From: Pelobates cultripes
Lineage: Eukaryota; Chordata; Amphibia; Anura; Pelobatidae
DNA: 64,000 nt
Assembly: GCA_933207985.1 (NCBI GenBank)
Contig: OW240918.1
Coordinates: 15,853,032-15,917,031, forward strand
Reading direction: 5' to 3'
The position numbers and the translations under genes were made by a program. Below are positions 11,601 to 23,600 of this stretch, in pieces. Positions within the stretch are counted from its first letter, which is position 1. Every line of letters begins with the position of its first letter. Below the pieces are notes generated by a model that ran no database searches, was not told the origin of the DNA, and worked only from the letters and a program-made list of their open reading frames with translations.

Positions 11601-14600
11601 GTGAGAGCACGCAAGCGTCCATAGGAAAGCATTATGAATGCTTTCCTATGTGACCGGCTGAATGCGCGCGCAGCTTTTGCCGCGCGTGCGCATTCAGCCC
11701 AGGAGGAGGAACGGAAGAGGATCGGAGGAGGAGCGCTCCCCGCCCAGCGCTGGAAAAAGGTAAGTTTAAACCCCTTTCCCCCTTCCAGAGCTGGGCGGGA
11801 GGGGGCCACTGAGGGTGGGGGCACCCTCAGGGCACTATAGTGCCAGGAAAACGAGTATGTTTTCCTGGCACTTTAGTGGTCCTTTAAATGCTCCACATTT
11901 GGTCATTATCAGTGTGATTACTTCCTTCCTAACATTCCCAGCTGAACCTAACTTTATAGTGGCTTATTTGAGGTCAGAGTGCTTAGAATTTCATATTACT
12001 CTTGCTCAGCTGACTTGTTTATTCATTCTGCAGGGATGTCCTCTGACGTCGCTGCCACCTGTTAATATAGCTATCCGATTCACATACATCTTGCAAGACT
12101 GGCAACAATACTTTTGGCCTCAGCAGCCTCCAGGTGAAACATACAGGTTTTTTGTTTCTTTATTAACTTGGAAATTATATATGGATTGTTTGCAAATACA
12201 GCAGTATCTTACTCCCATAGCGGTTTGCTTGGGGGTGGGGGTTATGTCTGAGAGCGCTCTAAAAGGCCATCTTTGTTCTGTCGGTGGTGTTCCCAAACCA
12301 TTACTTGAAGACCACTACCCATTCAGGTTTTGTCAATTTCCCGTTTATAACGGAATTGGGTTTTCCATAAACCTTGGCTGTTGTTGGTTCTGCAGGGGGA
12401 CTGAAATGTTCTCTATAAGTTATTGGGTTCTGTCAGGAATGCCGAGATGTTATTCAGTTCTGTAAGGAATGCTGAGATATTCTTTTTATCTTAATGGGTT
12501 CTGTAAGGAGGGCTGAGATGTACGCTATAAGTTATTGGGTTTTGTCAGTAAGGCTGACATATTCTTTGTAGGTTAATGGGTTCTGTAAGGAATGCAGATA
12601 TGTTTTCTTTGAGTTCTATAATGAAGGTAGAGAGGATCTGTACAGATTAGTAGGTTTTATAAATGAGTATGAGATCATCTTTATGGATTAATAGTTCTTT
12701 AAAGGTGGCTAAGAATATCTGTATAAATTAGTAGAGTATGTAAAGGAGACAGACAATCAGTCTTGGTTAGTATGTTCTCTAAAGGAGGCTGAGATGTTAT
12801 TTATGGATAAGTACATTCTGTAATGGAGAAACCGTGTATAAGTTAGTAGGTTCTTTAAAGGAAGCGGAAAGGATCTGCATGGATTAGTACATATTGTAAG
12901 GGAGGAAGATATAATCCATATTGGAAGTTCTATGAAGAAGGCTAAGCTGATGTATATGGGTTAATAAGTTGTGTCAAGGAGATGTTCACTACAGTTTTAT
13001 AGGTTATGTTAAAGATGGGTGACACGTTCTTTATGGATCCATAGCTAGTGCAAAGATGTTCTTTATGGATTCATAGGTAGTGCAACGAAAGGTGAGATGT
13101 TCTTTATGGATTCATAGGTAGTGCAAGGAAGGGTAAGATGTTCTTTGGATTCATAGGTAGTGCAAGGAAGCGTGAGATGTTCTTTATGGATTCATAGGTA
13201 GTGCAAGGAAGGGTGAGATGTTCTTTATGGATTCATAGGTAGTGCAAGGAAAGGTGAGATGTTCTTTATGGATTCATAGGTAGTGCAACGAAAGGTGAGA
13301 TGTTCTTTATGGATTCATAGGTAGTGCAAGGAAGGGTGAGATGTTCTTTATGGATTCATAGGTAGTGCAAGGAAGGGTAAGATATTCTTTGGATTCATAG
13401 GTAGTGCAAGGAAGCGTGAGATGTTCTTTATGGATTCATAGGTAGTGCAAGGAAGGGTGAGATGTTCTTTATGGATTCATAGGTAGTGCAAGGAAGGGTA
13501 AGATGTTCTTTGGATTCATAGGTAGTGCAACGAAAGGTGAGATGTTCTTTATGGATTCATAGGTAGTGCAACGAAAGGTGAGATGTTCTTTATGGATTCA
13601 TAGGTAGTGCATCGAAAGGTGAGATGTTCTTTATGGATTCATAGGTAGTGCAAGGAAGGGTGAGATGTTCTTTATGGATTCATAGGTAGTGCAAGGAAGG
13701 GTAAGATGTTCTTTATGGATTCATAGGTAGTGCAAGGAAGGATAAGATGTTCTTTATGGATTCATAGGTAGTGCAAGGAAGGGTGAGATGTTCTTTATGG
13801 ATTCATAGGTAGTGCAAGGAAGTGTGAGGTGTTCTTTATGGATTCATAGGTAGTGCAAGGAAGAGTGAGATGCTTTTTATGGATTCATAGGTAGTGCAAG
13901 GAAGAGTGAGATGTTTTTTATGGATTCATAGGTAGTGCAAGGAAGAGTGAGATGTTTTTTATGGATTCATAGGTAGTGCAAGGAAGCATAAGATGTTCTT
14001 TATGAATTCATAGGTAGTGCAAGGAAGGGTAAGATGTTCTTTGGATTCATAGGTAGTGCAAGGAAGCGTGAGATGTTCTTTATGGTTCATAGGTAGTGCA
14101 AGGAAGGGTAAGATGTTCTTTGGATTCATAGGTAGTGCAAGGAAGCGTGAGATGTTCTTTATGGTTCATAGGTAGTGCAAGGAAGGGTGAGATGTTCTTT
14201 ATGGATTCATAGGTAGTGCAAGGAAGGGTAAGATGTTCTTTGGATTCATAGGTAGTGCAACGAAAGGTGAGATGTTCTTTATGGATTCATAGGTAGTGCA
14301 AGGAAGGGTAAGGTGTTGTTTTTTATGGATTCATAGGTAGTGCAACGAATGGTAAGGTGTTTTTTATGGATTCATAGGTAGTGCAACGAAGGGTGAGATG
14401 TTCCTTGGAGATTTGTATAATCTACAAGGTAGGCTGAGCTTTTATATAATCTTTACAGGACTCAAACTTTTAAGTCCTATGATAATAGCCAGGCCTAAAG
14501 GTTTCTTCTTCCCAGGGGTGTATTGTCACTGGTCAGTGGCTAGTGGAAATGTTGAGCCATGCTCTAAATTTTGTGTTCCATAAGACATCTTGTATTTTGT

Positions 14601-17600
14601 TAATTGGAATGTCTATATTTATTTCTCTTTAGACATTGATGCACTTGTTGGGGGAGAGGTTGGTGGATTGGAATTCGGAAAGCTTCCTTTTGGTGCCTGT
14701 GAAGACCCTATAAGGTTAGGAAGAGAAATAATTTCATGGTATATTAGAAGAGAAACATTTTGACATAGCTTTGTACCTGGTGTAGGAAATGCATCTATAA
14801 TGAATCTGTTACATTTTAATGTGTGTTTTATTTTTATCTTGACCTAATGCAACCCTCAAGGTTTCACCTTCTCAGTTAGCCCTAAAATCCTTTGGTTATA
14901 TTCTGTTACCATTTTCATGTAAGATATCAATATCTGCTGCTACCTTTCACCTTCCTAAACAGAGGCAGTAAAATCATCATGTAGATAATGCATGCAGTAA
15001 TAATTAATGATCATGGCGAGCCAATGGTGAACTTGCATTTCACTAATTGTGTGCTTTGTTTTTAAAAATGTATTTATTTATTTTTGTGTCTGCCTAATTT
15101 AAATAATGAAAAGTACACACACAGGTGTTTAAGCCAATGAAAACAGTTAATGTTTCTGGTTGGTAATAGTGTTTTTTTTTTTTTAGCTTTGTCTTTGGCT
15201 GGTCTATGAAATAATACTTTACTTTTGTTTGTCTGCTAGTGAGCTTCATTTGGCAACAACCTGGCCTTGTTTGACCGAAGGGATCGTTGTGGACAATGAC
15301 GTCTACTCGTAAGTTGATCTTCAGGGAATAGTGACAGAGGAAATAGGGAGGGGGTCAGGGTTAAAAAATGGCGAGAGGGGCAAGGGTTAGGAAATGGCGA
15401 GAGGGGACAGGGTTAGGAAATGGCGAGAGGGGTCAGGGTTAGGATATGGCGAGAGGGGTCAGGGTTAGGAAATGGCGAGAGGGGTCAGGGTTAGGAAATG
15501 GCGAGAGGGGTCAGGGTTAGGAAATGGCGAGAGGGGTCAGGGTTTGGAAACAGCCATATGGGTTAAGGTCTGTAAAAAGCCAGAAGGGTCAGGATTTGGA
15601 ATTAGCCAGAGGGGTTTGGCAATAGCCAAGAGGGGTCGGGGTTTGGCAGTAGCCAAGAGGGGTCACGGATTGGAAATGGAGAAGGGGTTAAAACCTCAGT
15701 GTGAAGGGTTTGCATAACAAAAAAAAATTAAAAAATAGGGTGATGGGGTCACCAAGCAGAAAGATGGGTTAGTCAGGAAATAGTGAGAGGGGATTAGGGT
15801 TACTTGCGTCTCTGTAATAGAGGAAGGATGCACCCACAAAATCGTTTCATAAAAGGGCAGCTCTTTAACTTCAGCATTTCTTTAGCATACACATCGATAC
15901 TCTGCTGCCTTTAAATTCATTTTTCATATCTGTTTTCCTTTATTAAATTATGTTTTTTTTATTTTTATAGTGATCTGGATCCATTACAGGCTCCTCAGTG
16001 GTCTGTCAGAGTTAGGAAAGCGGATAATCCTCAGTGTATGCTGGGTAAGTGTTACCATAGACCAGATTAGGACATATCTGTGAATATCTTTTTGTAGTAT
16101 GTGTGGAACTGCACCCACTCCCATCAATCTGAGCCAGGGTGCTTGCTGTACCGGAACCAAACACCAGATTCCCAATTCAGTAAAGTAAAATGAAAGCAGT
16201 CCAGGCACTCCTTGGTTCAAGACAGGCACTTTATTGGAACCCTATCTGTGAATATAGCACTTTCTATTAACCACAGACCAAATCAAGGACATCTTTCTAA
16301 ATACCATCTATTCTAAAAAAAAAAATCATCCCAAATCAAGGCTGTATTTTGCAATAGACCCCTTTTGTTTAAACAAAAGCCAAATTATGGATATGTGTAT
16401 CTTTTTATCATGTAACAATTTGCTGTTGAAGGGGCCCTCTAAACATCATCATCCCTGCTCCTCATTGTAGTGATTATGGTGCAAAGTCCTTGGGTGCCGC
16501 TCATCTCTCACTTTAAAACTACTTTATATAAAACTGTGTTTTGTGCTCCATTAAAATTCCTCCTTTAGCAGCTTACACTGTAACATGTGATTTTGTTTTT
16601 CACACTGCAATAGATAGAGTACGAGAAACAAAATGTTAAATAAGCATATTTTTTATTCTGTAGGTGATTTTGTTTCGGAATTCTTTAGACTTTGTCGACG
16701 GAAAGAGTCTACGGATGAGCTTCTGGGAAAATCAGCCTTCGAAGAGAATGGGAAAGGTAATGTGGTGGATTGTCTGGGGATTAAATGCTTTCATTTTCAG
16801 CCAGTGGTAGTGGATGTAAAATCTGCCTTAGAGGTTCTTTATCCTAGAGATGCAATATCTGTCGTATAAAATGTAAAGGGAGCTGCAGGAAGCATAATAA
16901 GAGATCTACACTTGGCACATTCAGAGATCATGGAGATTATGCATAAATAACAATTCTTGAGAAATTGCCTTGGAAACCAATGATTTCTTCATTGTTTTGA
17001 AAATGGAGCAGTCATCGTGGAAACAACGTATTGCTTCACATTTGTAAAAGTGGTGCAATTGCCACGAACATCCTAGATGCCTTCACTTTAAGAACTGTCC
17101 CCATGATTGCTCAGCATTCGTTTTATTAAAGGGAAACTCCACTTTCCCACCAAACATACTCACTGTTTAGTAGATATACCAACAATGAAGATATGCTTGC
17201 ATTTAATTATGCATTTTTCTAAAAACAGCTTGGAAAACCTGCAGTTCTCTTGTCTGCAGCCATTGCAAGCCCACCTCCTCCTCCTAACCCTGCCTATACT
17301 TTTTATAGCTGTCCAATCACAGACTACCCAATGCAGCTCAATGAGAACTGTTTGCAAGGCATGTCTTCTGGGCAACTGCTGCCTAATAAGTTTAGTTTGC
17401 TAATGACAACTGTCAATGCAATCTGGTATATAGCCTCTGCCCATTTTTACACTGCATATTAATTTCATCACTGGAGTGCTGATCGCCATGTCTCACTGTG
17501 TTTCAATCTGTAAAATCCAGGGTAAAGAAAGTATCTATATCATAGACCTATTCCAAAACTACATTTCATTTTACTCTCTGTATATATATTTTTTTGCATG

Positions 17601-20600
17601 GGACTAATCCCTAGATGGGAGCTACAGTTTCTGCCATGTGAGTTTCTACTGCACTTAGTGATATGACATGTATGTAATTTGCCATAAAGAATAAAAAAAA
17701 AATACTTGGGAGGGACCAACCGGCATGCCCTACTTGGGTCCATTAAAGTTTGGAAATGCGACCCACAATCTTAATGCACTTTTAATGTCTATGCATAGGG
17801 AATTATTCCCTATTTATTTGTGTATATGTTTTGAACACAACCCTCTCAGGGATCTGTGTATTCCACCTTATTTTCTACTTCCATGTTAGGTACATGCGTG
17901 TACCTAGTTAATGTCTTTATGAAATTCCCGGTGCCTGTGTAAGCGGAGTTAAAGTTTATGCACCTCTACTGGTACCTGCGAGTACCAAGCTCTAGTTTTT
18001 AAAATAAAACCCTTACGAAAAAACCTTTAATAAAGTGAAATTTACAAAAGAAAAATACTATTTTGTTTCAGAAGCAGCTGATATAAGCCAAGCCCTCTCA
18101 AAACTCACAGAACCGGCACCGGTTCCTATCCACAAGCTATCCGTCACCAGCATGGTCCATAGTGCCAGGAAAAAAATCCGCAAGCACAGAGGAGGCGATG
18201 AGTCGCCGTTAAGCAATGAGGTCCTAAACGCTATTCTCTTTGTAAGTTCCACTATAACTTTTTAAAAAATGTTTTTCTTTTTATTCCTATTGCTTGTGTA
18301 TTCACAATGTGATCCCTTATTTAACAAATTCAGCTTAGCAGCTAATACACGTGTTAATTAGGAAGTGTTACAGCGTTGCTTAAGTGTGAATTAATCATAT
18401 CTGTTGTTTACCTTGTTAACAGTTCATCTTCCTGAATACGTCGCGTGTCTTATGAAGTGAATAACATTTCAGTGAAACCTGACAAGTGCTTTGTAGTTTT
18501 ATTTTTACTGTTTCACATCTGCAAGTGTAAACTGAGATTTCCTTTTTCGGAAATCAAAATTCTTTAAAGTGACGTCCTTAGCATCAAAGTGTTGGTGGAT
18601 TTAGTCATGTGATGGGGTAGAGGAACCTTAAAAGACTTGCATCTCAGTGCTTGTATTAAAAGCATCAAGACTGTAGATGGCAGGGGAGATGATATTGGAA
18701 AAGTTAGATGTCTGTAGATATACAGGAGGAGGGCAAAGGTCACTGGTTACTTCGTATAAGATCCAAGGGTCACTGGTTACTTGGGATAAGATCCAAGGGT
18801 CACTGGTTACTTGGGATAAGATCCAAGGGTCACTGGTTACTTCGTATAAGATCCAAGGGTCACTGGTTACTTCGTATAAGATCCAAGGGTCACTGGTTAC
18901 TTGGGATAAGATCCAAGGGTCACTGGTTACTTGGGATAAGATCCAAGGGTCACTGGTTACTTGGGATAAGATCCAAGGATCACTGGTTACGTCGTATAAG
19001 ATCCAAGGATCATTGGTTACTTGGGATAAGATCCAAGGATCACTGGTTACTTGGGATAAGATCCAAGGGCCACTGGTTACTTGGGATAATATCCAAGGGT
19101 CACTGGTTAGGGCCACTGGTTACTTGGGATAATATCCAAGGGTCACTGGTTACTTGGGATAAGATCCAATGGTCACTGGTTAATTGGGATAAGATCCAAG
19201 GGTCACTGGCTACTTGGGATAAGATCCAAGGGTCACTGGTTACTTGGGATAAGATCCAAGGGTCACTGGTTACTTGGGATAAGATCCAAGGGTCACTGGT
19301 TACTTGGGATAAGATCCAAGGGTCACTGGTTACTTGGGATAAGATCCAAGGGTCACTGGTTACTTCGTATAAGATCCAAGGATCACTGCTTACTTCGTAT
19401 AAGATCCAAGGGTCACTGGTTACTTGGGATAAGATCAAACGGTCACTGGTTACTTCGGATAAAATAAAGGATCACTGGTTACTTGAGACAAGAACACACA
19501 TTGCTAGTTATTTGGGTGTTGAGTACAGGTCATTAGTTACTTGAGGGTGAGCAGTAGTCGCTAATTAATTGCAGATTCAGTAAAGGTCACTAGTTACTTG
19601 GGAATGGAGTAAAGGTCACTAGTTACTTGGCAATGGAGTAAAGGTCACTAGTTACTTGGCAATGGAGTAAAGGTCACTAGTTACTTGGGAATGGAGTAAA
19701 GGTCACTAGTTACTTGGGAATGGAGTAAAGGTCACTAGTTACTTGGGAATGGAGTAAAGGTCACTAGTTACTTGGGAATGGAGTAAAGGTCACTAGTTAC
19801 TTGGGAATGGAGTAAAGGTCACTAGTTACTTGGCAATGGAGTAAAGGTCACTAGTTACTTGGGAATGGAGTAAAGGTCACTAGTTACTTGGGAGCTGAGC
19901 AGGGCCACTAGTCATAAGGTTTCAAAATTAAAGAGATGGGGTGAATGGATAAGAATTATGGGGAGGAGAAGAGAATATCTTGTTTGAACCCATCGCCTCT
20001 ACCTCTATAGACTGCAATACAAATATCAATCCCTAATCCTGCAAACAAACAATTACATGTAATTATATGTGAAATTGCTCATTTAATACATGATTACATA
20101 TGCCTTGGTATTATTTATAGTAAATTAAATACTTTGTGTGAGTTGTACACTTGGTTTGTTCCCAGTTCTTGTTTCCTGATGCCAAACTTCTCGATGGATC
20201 AGAAGGGAAGCCTAGCTCCTCCACAGGGAACATTGCTTCACAGTTCGAGAATGAAGACTATGTACGTAATTTGTCCTGGATATTATTTCATATTTGGGCT
20301 TCGACATACTGGATCTTTAGCTATTGCTGGACTACAAATCTCATAATGTTCAGCCAACCTAGATTGCACGTTTCCCAGCCCTGATCTTTATAGTTTAGAT
20401 GTGTTGGCCCTGTTTTAAGGTCTGAACACTAACTTGGATTCTTGGTTCGCTAATTTCATTAAGATTTTAGGCCAAATGGCATTTTATATCAATATTAGAA
20501 TCGGGTCCATATACACCATATGCATCTACAGCATAGATTTCATCTTTATTCAGCAGTGCCAACTCTATAGAACTCAGTCAATGAATGTTTAGAGCATTCT

Positions 20601-23600
20601 GTTTTGTCAAATAATTATTAAGAGATTAAGCTTGGTTTTGAGAATTCAGTGGGTTCCTGATTAGCCACAGTTCTCCACTGAGCCCCTTTCCAACCCAATC
20701 AATGCACATCAAGCATGTCAAACATGAGGCCCGCGGCCCACAATGAGTTTGCAGCCCAGGGCCAGACTGGCCTAGTGGGATAACGGGAAACTTCTCATGT
20801 GTTATATTGGGGGAAGGAAGGGGATGGTAGTATATTAAAATAAAGTGGAGGAGAGGCAGTGTATTAGATTGGGGAGGAGAGGCAGTGTATTAAATTAAAG
20901 TGGAGGCAGTGTATTAAATAAAAGTTGAGGGGAGGCAGTGTATTAGATTGGGGGAGGGGCAGTGTATTAGAGTGGGGGGGTGCAGGGGGCTGTGTATTAA
21001 ATTAGAGAGGTGGGGGGCAGTGTACTAGATTGGGTGAGGGGCAGTGTATTAGAGTGGGGGGGTTGCAGGGGGCTGTGTATTAAATTAGAGAGGTGGGGGG
21101 CAGTGTACTAGATTGGGGGGAGGGGGCAGTGTATTACAGTTGGAGGGCACGGGAGGCTGTGTATTAAATTAAAATGGAGGGGAGGCAGTGTATTAGATTG
21201 GGGAGGGAGGCCGTGCATTAAATTTAAGTGGAGGGGAGGCAGTGTATTAGATTGGGGGCAGTGCATTAGAGCGGTGGGAGTGGGGGCAGTGTATTAGATT
21301 AAAGTGGCGGGGAGGCAGTGTATTCCATTGTGGGGGACATATTAAGTAACTTGAAGTGAAGCTTTTGAGTGAATTATATATACAATGTACCCAGGATTAC
21401 ATAATGTTTGCATGGGAATGATACAAGTCATTTAGTTTGTGCTGGGTTTTTTCACCATCACCATTCTTTAAGCTGTACTTTATTGGTCCTTTTTGAATTT
21501 AAGAACGTTCTCAGTTTCTTGATGCGCATTCTGTGTGTCTCATTGCATCTACAGCACCTTTACAGCCAGTTGAAGTCCGCCCCATTGGACAGTCTGACGT
21601 ACAAATTGGCCTTATGTCTCTGTATGGTTAACTTTTACCATGGGGGCGTAAGAGGTGTAGCCCACTTATGGCAAGAGTTTGTTTTGGAGATGCGATATCG
21701 GTGGGAAAATAACTGTCTGATCCCGGGGTGAGTATTTAAAAAATATGTGCTTTCTTATATTGTGAAAGGTAAGTTGTTAAAATTCACATATTTGTAATAT
21801 TCTATTAAATTACTGCTAACCCAAGTGTAATCCGAGTAGCATATATCCAGATAGTTCTCTGTAGAGTAACATCAATAGAGTTATATATAAAATGTTTTCT
21901 TGGGTTTGTTGAGCCTTGCATTAGCATTCTCATTTATGATGTTTTATGGACTTTAGACAATTTTTGTAGCCTAAGTAGTCACATCATTTGGAAACCTTTG
22001 TATTATCCCACACCATGTGTGTCACCCACTATTTGTCCATATCACCATATGGTAAAAATCACTGAAATAGACATGTTTTGTAGGCTGGCCAGCGGTCCTC
22101 CTGATCTCAAATGCTGTTTGCTGCATCAGAAACTCCAGGTAAGTGTGTGTATGAGTGCTGCACTCCATACAGTGTGATTATTGGGAATGTCTTTGAAAGT
22201 AGGTGTTCTACAGAATTTGAAGAAGAAAAAATTATAACTTTGGTTTTTAGTTCCACTGGTTAATTAAATAGTTTTAGTTTGAACATAAGATACATTAAAA
22301 ACACACACAAAAACTAGACGGGGACATCCCACAATATGCTTGATTGCATTATTAAATGGCTAGGGCAGAGGTGTTCCTTCATACTTTAAACAAGTACAGA
22401 CAGTTACATACCCTTTCTTTATGATAACCAGAATGATCTGTTGTAGTCCATTGCGCACCCTAAATTGTCATTCTGTTTATTACAGAGCCCCGTGCTGCAA
22501 TCAGTAGACTTATAAAGATGTAGTATGTGCATTAAATGAAATTCTTCTCCTTATTAGATGTAGACATCATGGGTCATATTTGTCAGCAGGTTAAGGTGTA
22601 TGCTGGTCCATAATACTGAAATGCAAATGTTTACCACCGTTTACCGCCATTGTGTGGATATTCTTTTTATTATTGCTCTAACCTTTGGTTAAGTGATTGT
22701 ATCTGGAATTTTAGTAGTTATTATTTTTTTTATTATACATTATTACGTGCGTACTGTTCTATGAGGGAGAAAGTTACATTTTTCAAGAGCAACCATAATA
22801 TTTTGGTTATTGAGATTCCCTTTGTGAGGAGCTGTGTTCATATCCCGTTCCAACAGCAAAGCGGAAGTCTTTGATTATTAAAATAAAGAAATCCCTGTAA
22901 CTTGAATTCTATTATGATTTAAGCTCATCTAAAGCCTCTGACACAGGTTGGGAATACAGTAAAAAGCAATAGAAATTTTCTATTTAAAGAATCTAAACAT
23001 GGGGCTCTGTACTGATTTATTTAGAAGCTTGAAAAATAGTCTTCCTCCTGCTTTTAAAACAATACCTTTTTAAAAAAAATATTAATAGGATTTTAAAGCA
23101 GCCTGAAGCTGTCTAACTCCTTAGCAATGACTGCCAATCTATTCTGTCATGTCTGCCCCGTATTTATCCTGAAAATATGCCATTTATTTAATATTAGAAC
23201 ACGCTTATAAATAAAAGACCATACTTCCAACAGCTTCTTTCTGTTTTGCAGATGTTAAATTGCTGCATTGGAAGGAAGAAGGCAAGGGATGAGGGTAAAA
23301 AAGCCAGTGCCACAGACTTCTCAAGTGACAAGTCACCAAACAGGACTGCAAACGATCCAGGCGAATCGGAGAAAAGTAAATATGAAGTGGGGAAATCTTG
23401 GGACTCCTGGAGCGACAGTGAAGATGAATTCTTTGAGTGTCACAGCGACACGGAGGAACTGAAAGAAAGCGGGCAAGAGGCTACAAAGAAATCTTCGTCC
23501 AAAGACGACTCGAAGGAACCTCTGGTGTTAAAACCAGAAGGGCGTCTACATCAGTCCGGAAATTTAACCTTGCTAAGCACCGGGGAGCCACTCTACATTC

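Larger units (their letters stand above)
8630..12033 (+). other. Intron after w1, MITE-rich
   Basis: Holds three MITEs (listed) and a possible fourth at 9412-9812, whose right edge is 'gattgtccctttaaa'. 9813-10920 is AT-rich intronic sequence with nothing recognised. Confidence 0.8.
12134..14632 (+). other. Intron after w2
   Basis: Almost filled by the 41-bp minisatellite and its older flank. Only 12134-12390 and 14450-14632 are unique sequence. Confidence 0.9.
18242..20165 (+). other. Intron after w7
   Basis: 18242-18730 is unique; 18735-19895 is minisatellite; 19896-20165 is unique and AT-rich. Confidence 0.85.

Noticed and set aside
11471..11824. 117-codon - strand ORF
   Set aside because: Lies wholly inside MITE copy D; the same frame is found broken in other copies.
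11815..12465. 216-codon + strand ORF, one of the longest in the window
   Set aside because: It reads from MITE copy D through RAB3GAP1 exon w2 without splicing and into the degenerate minisatellite. Only the w2 part is coding.
15340..15700. Interstitial telomere repeat (GGGTTAGG)
   Set aside because: The motif occurs once per 26-bp unit, not in tandem hexamers.
18628..19544. ORFs of 162, 151, 278 and 112 codons
   Set aside because: All are produced by the 30-bp tandem repeat, which is open in several frames on both strands.
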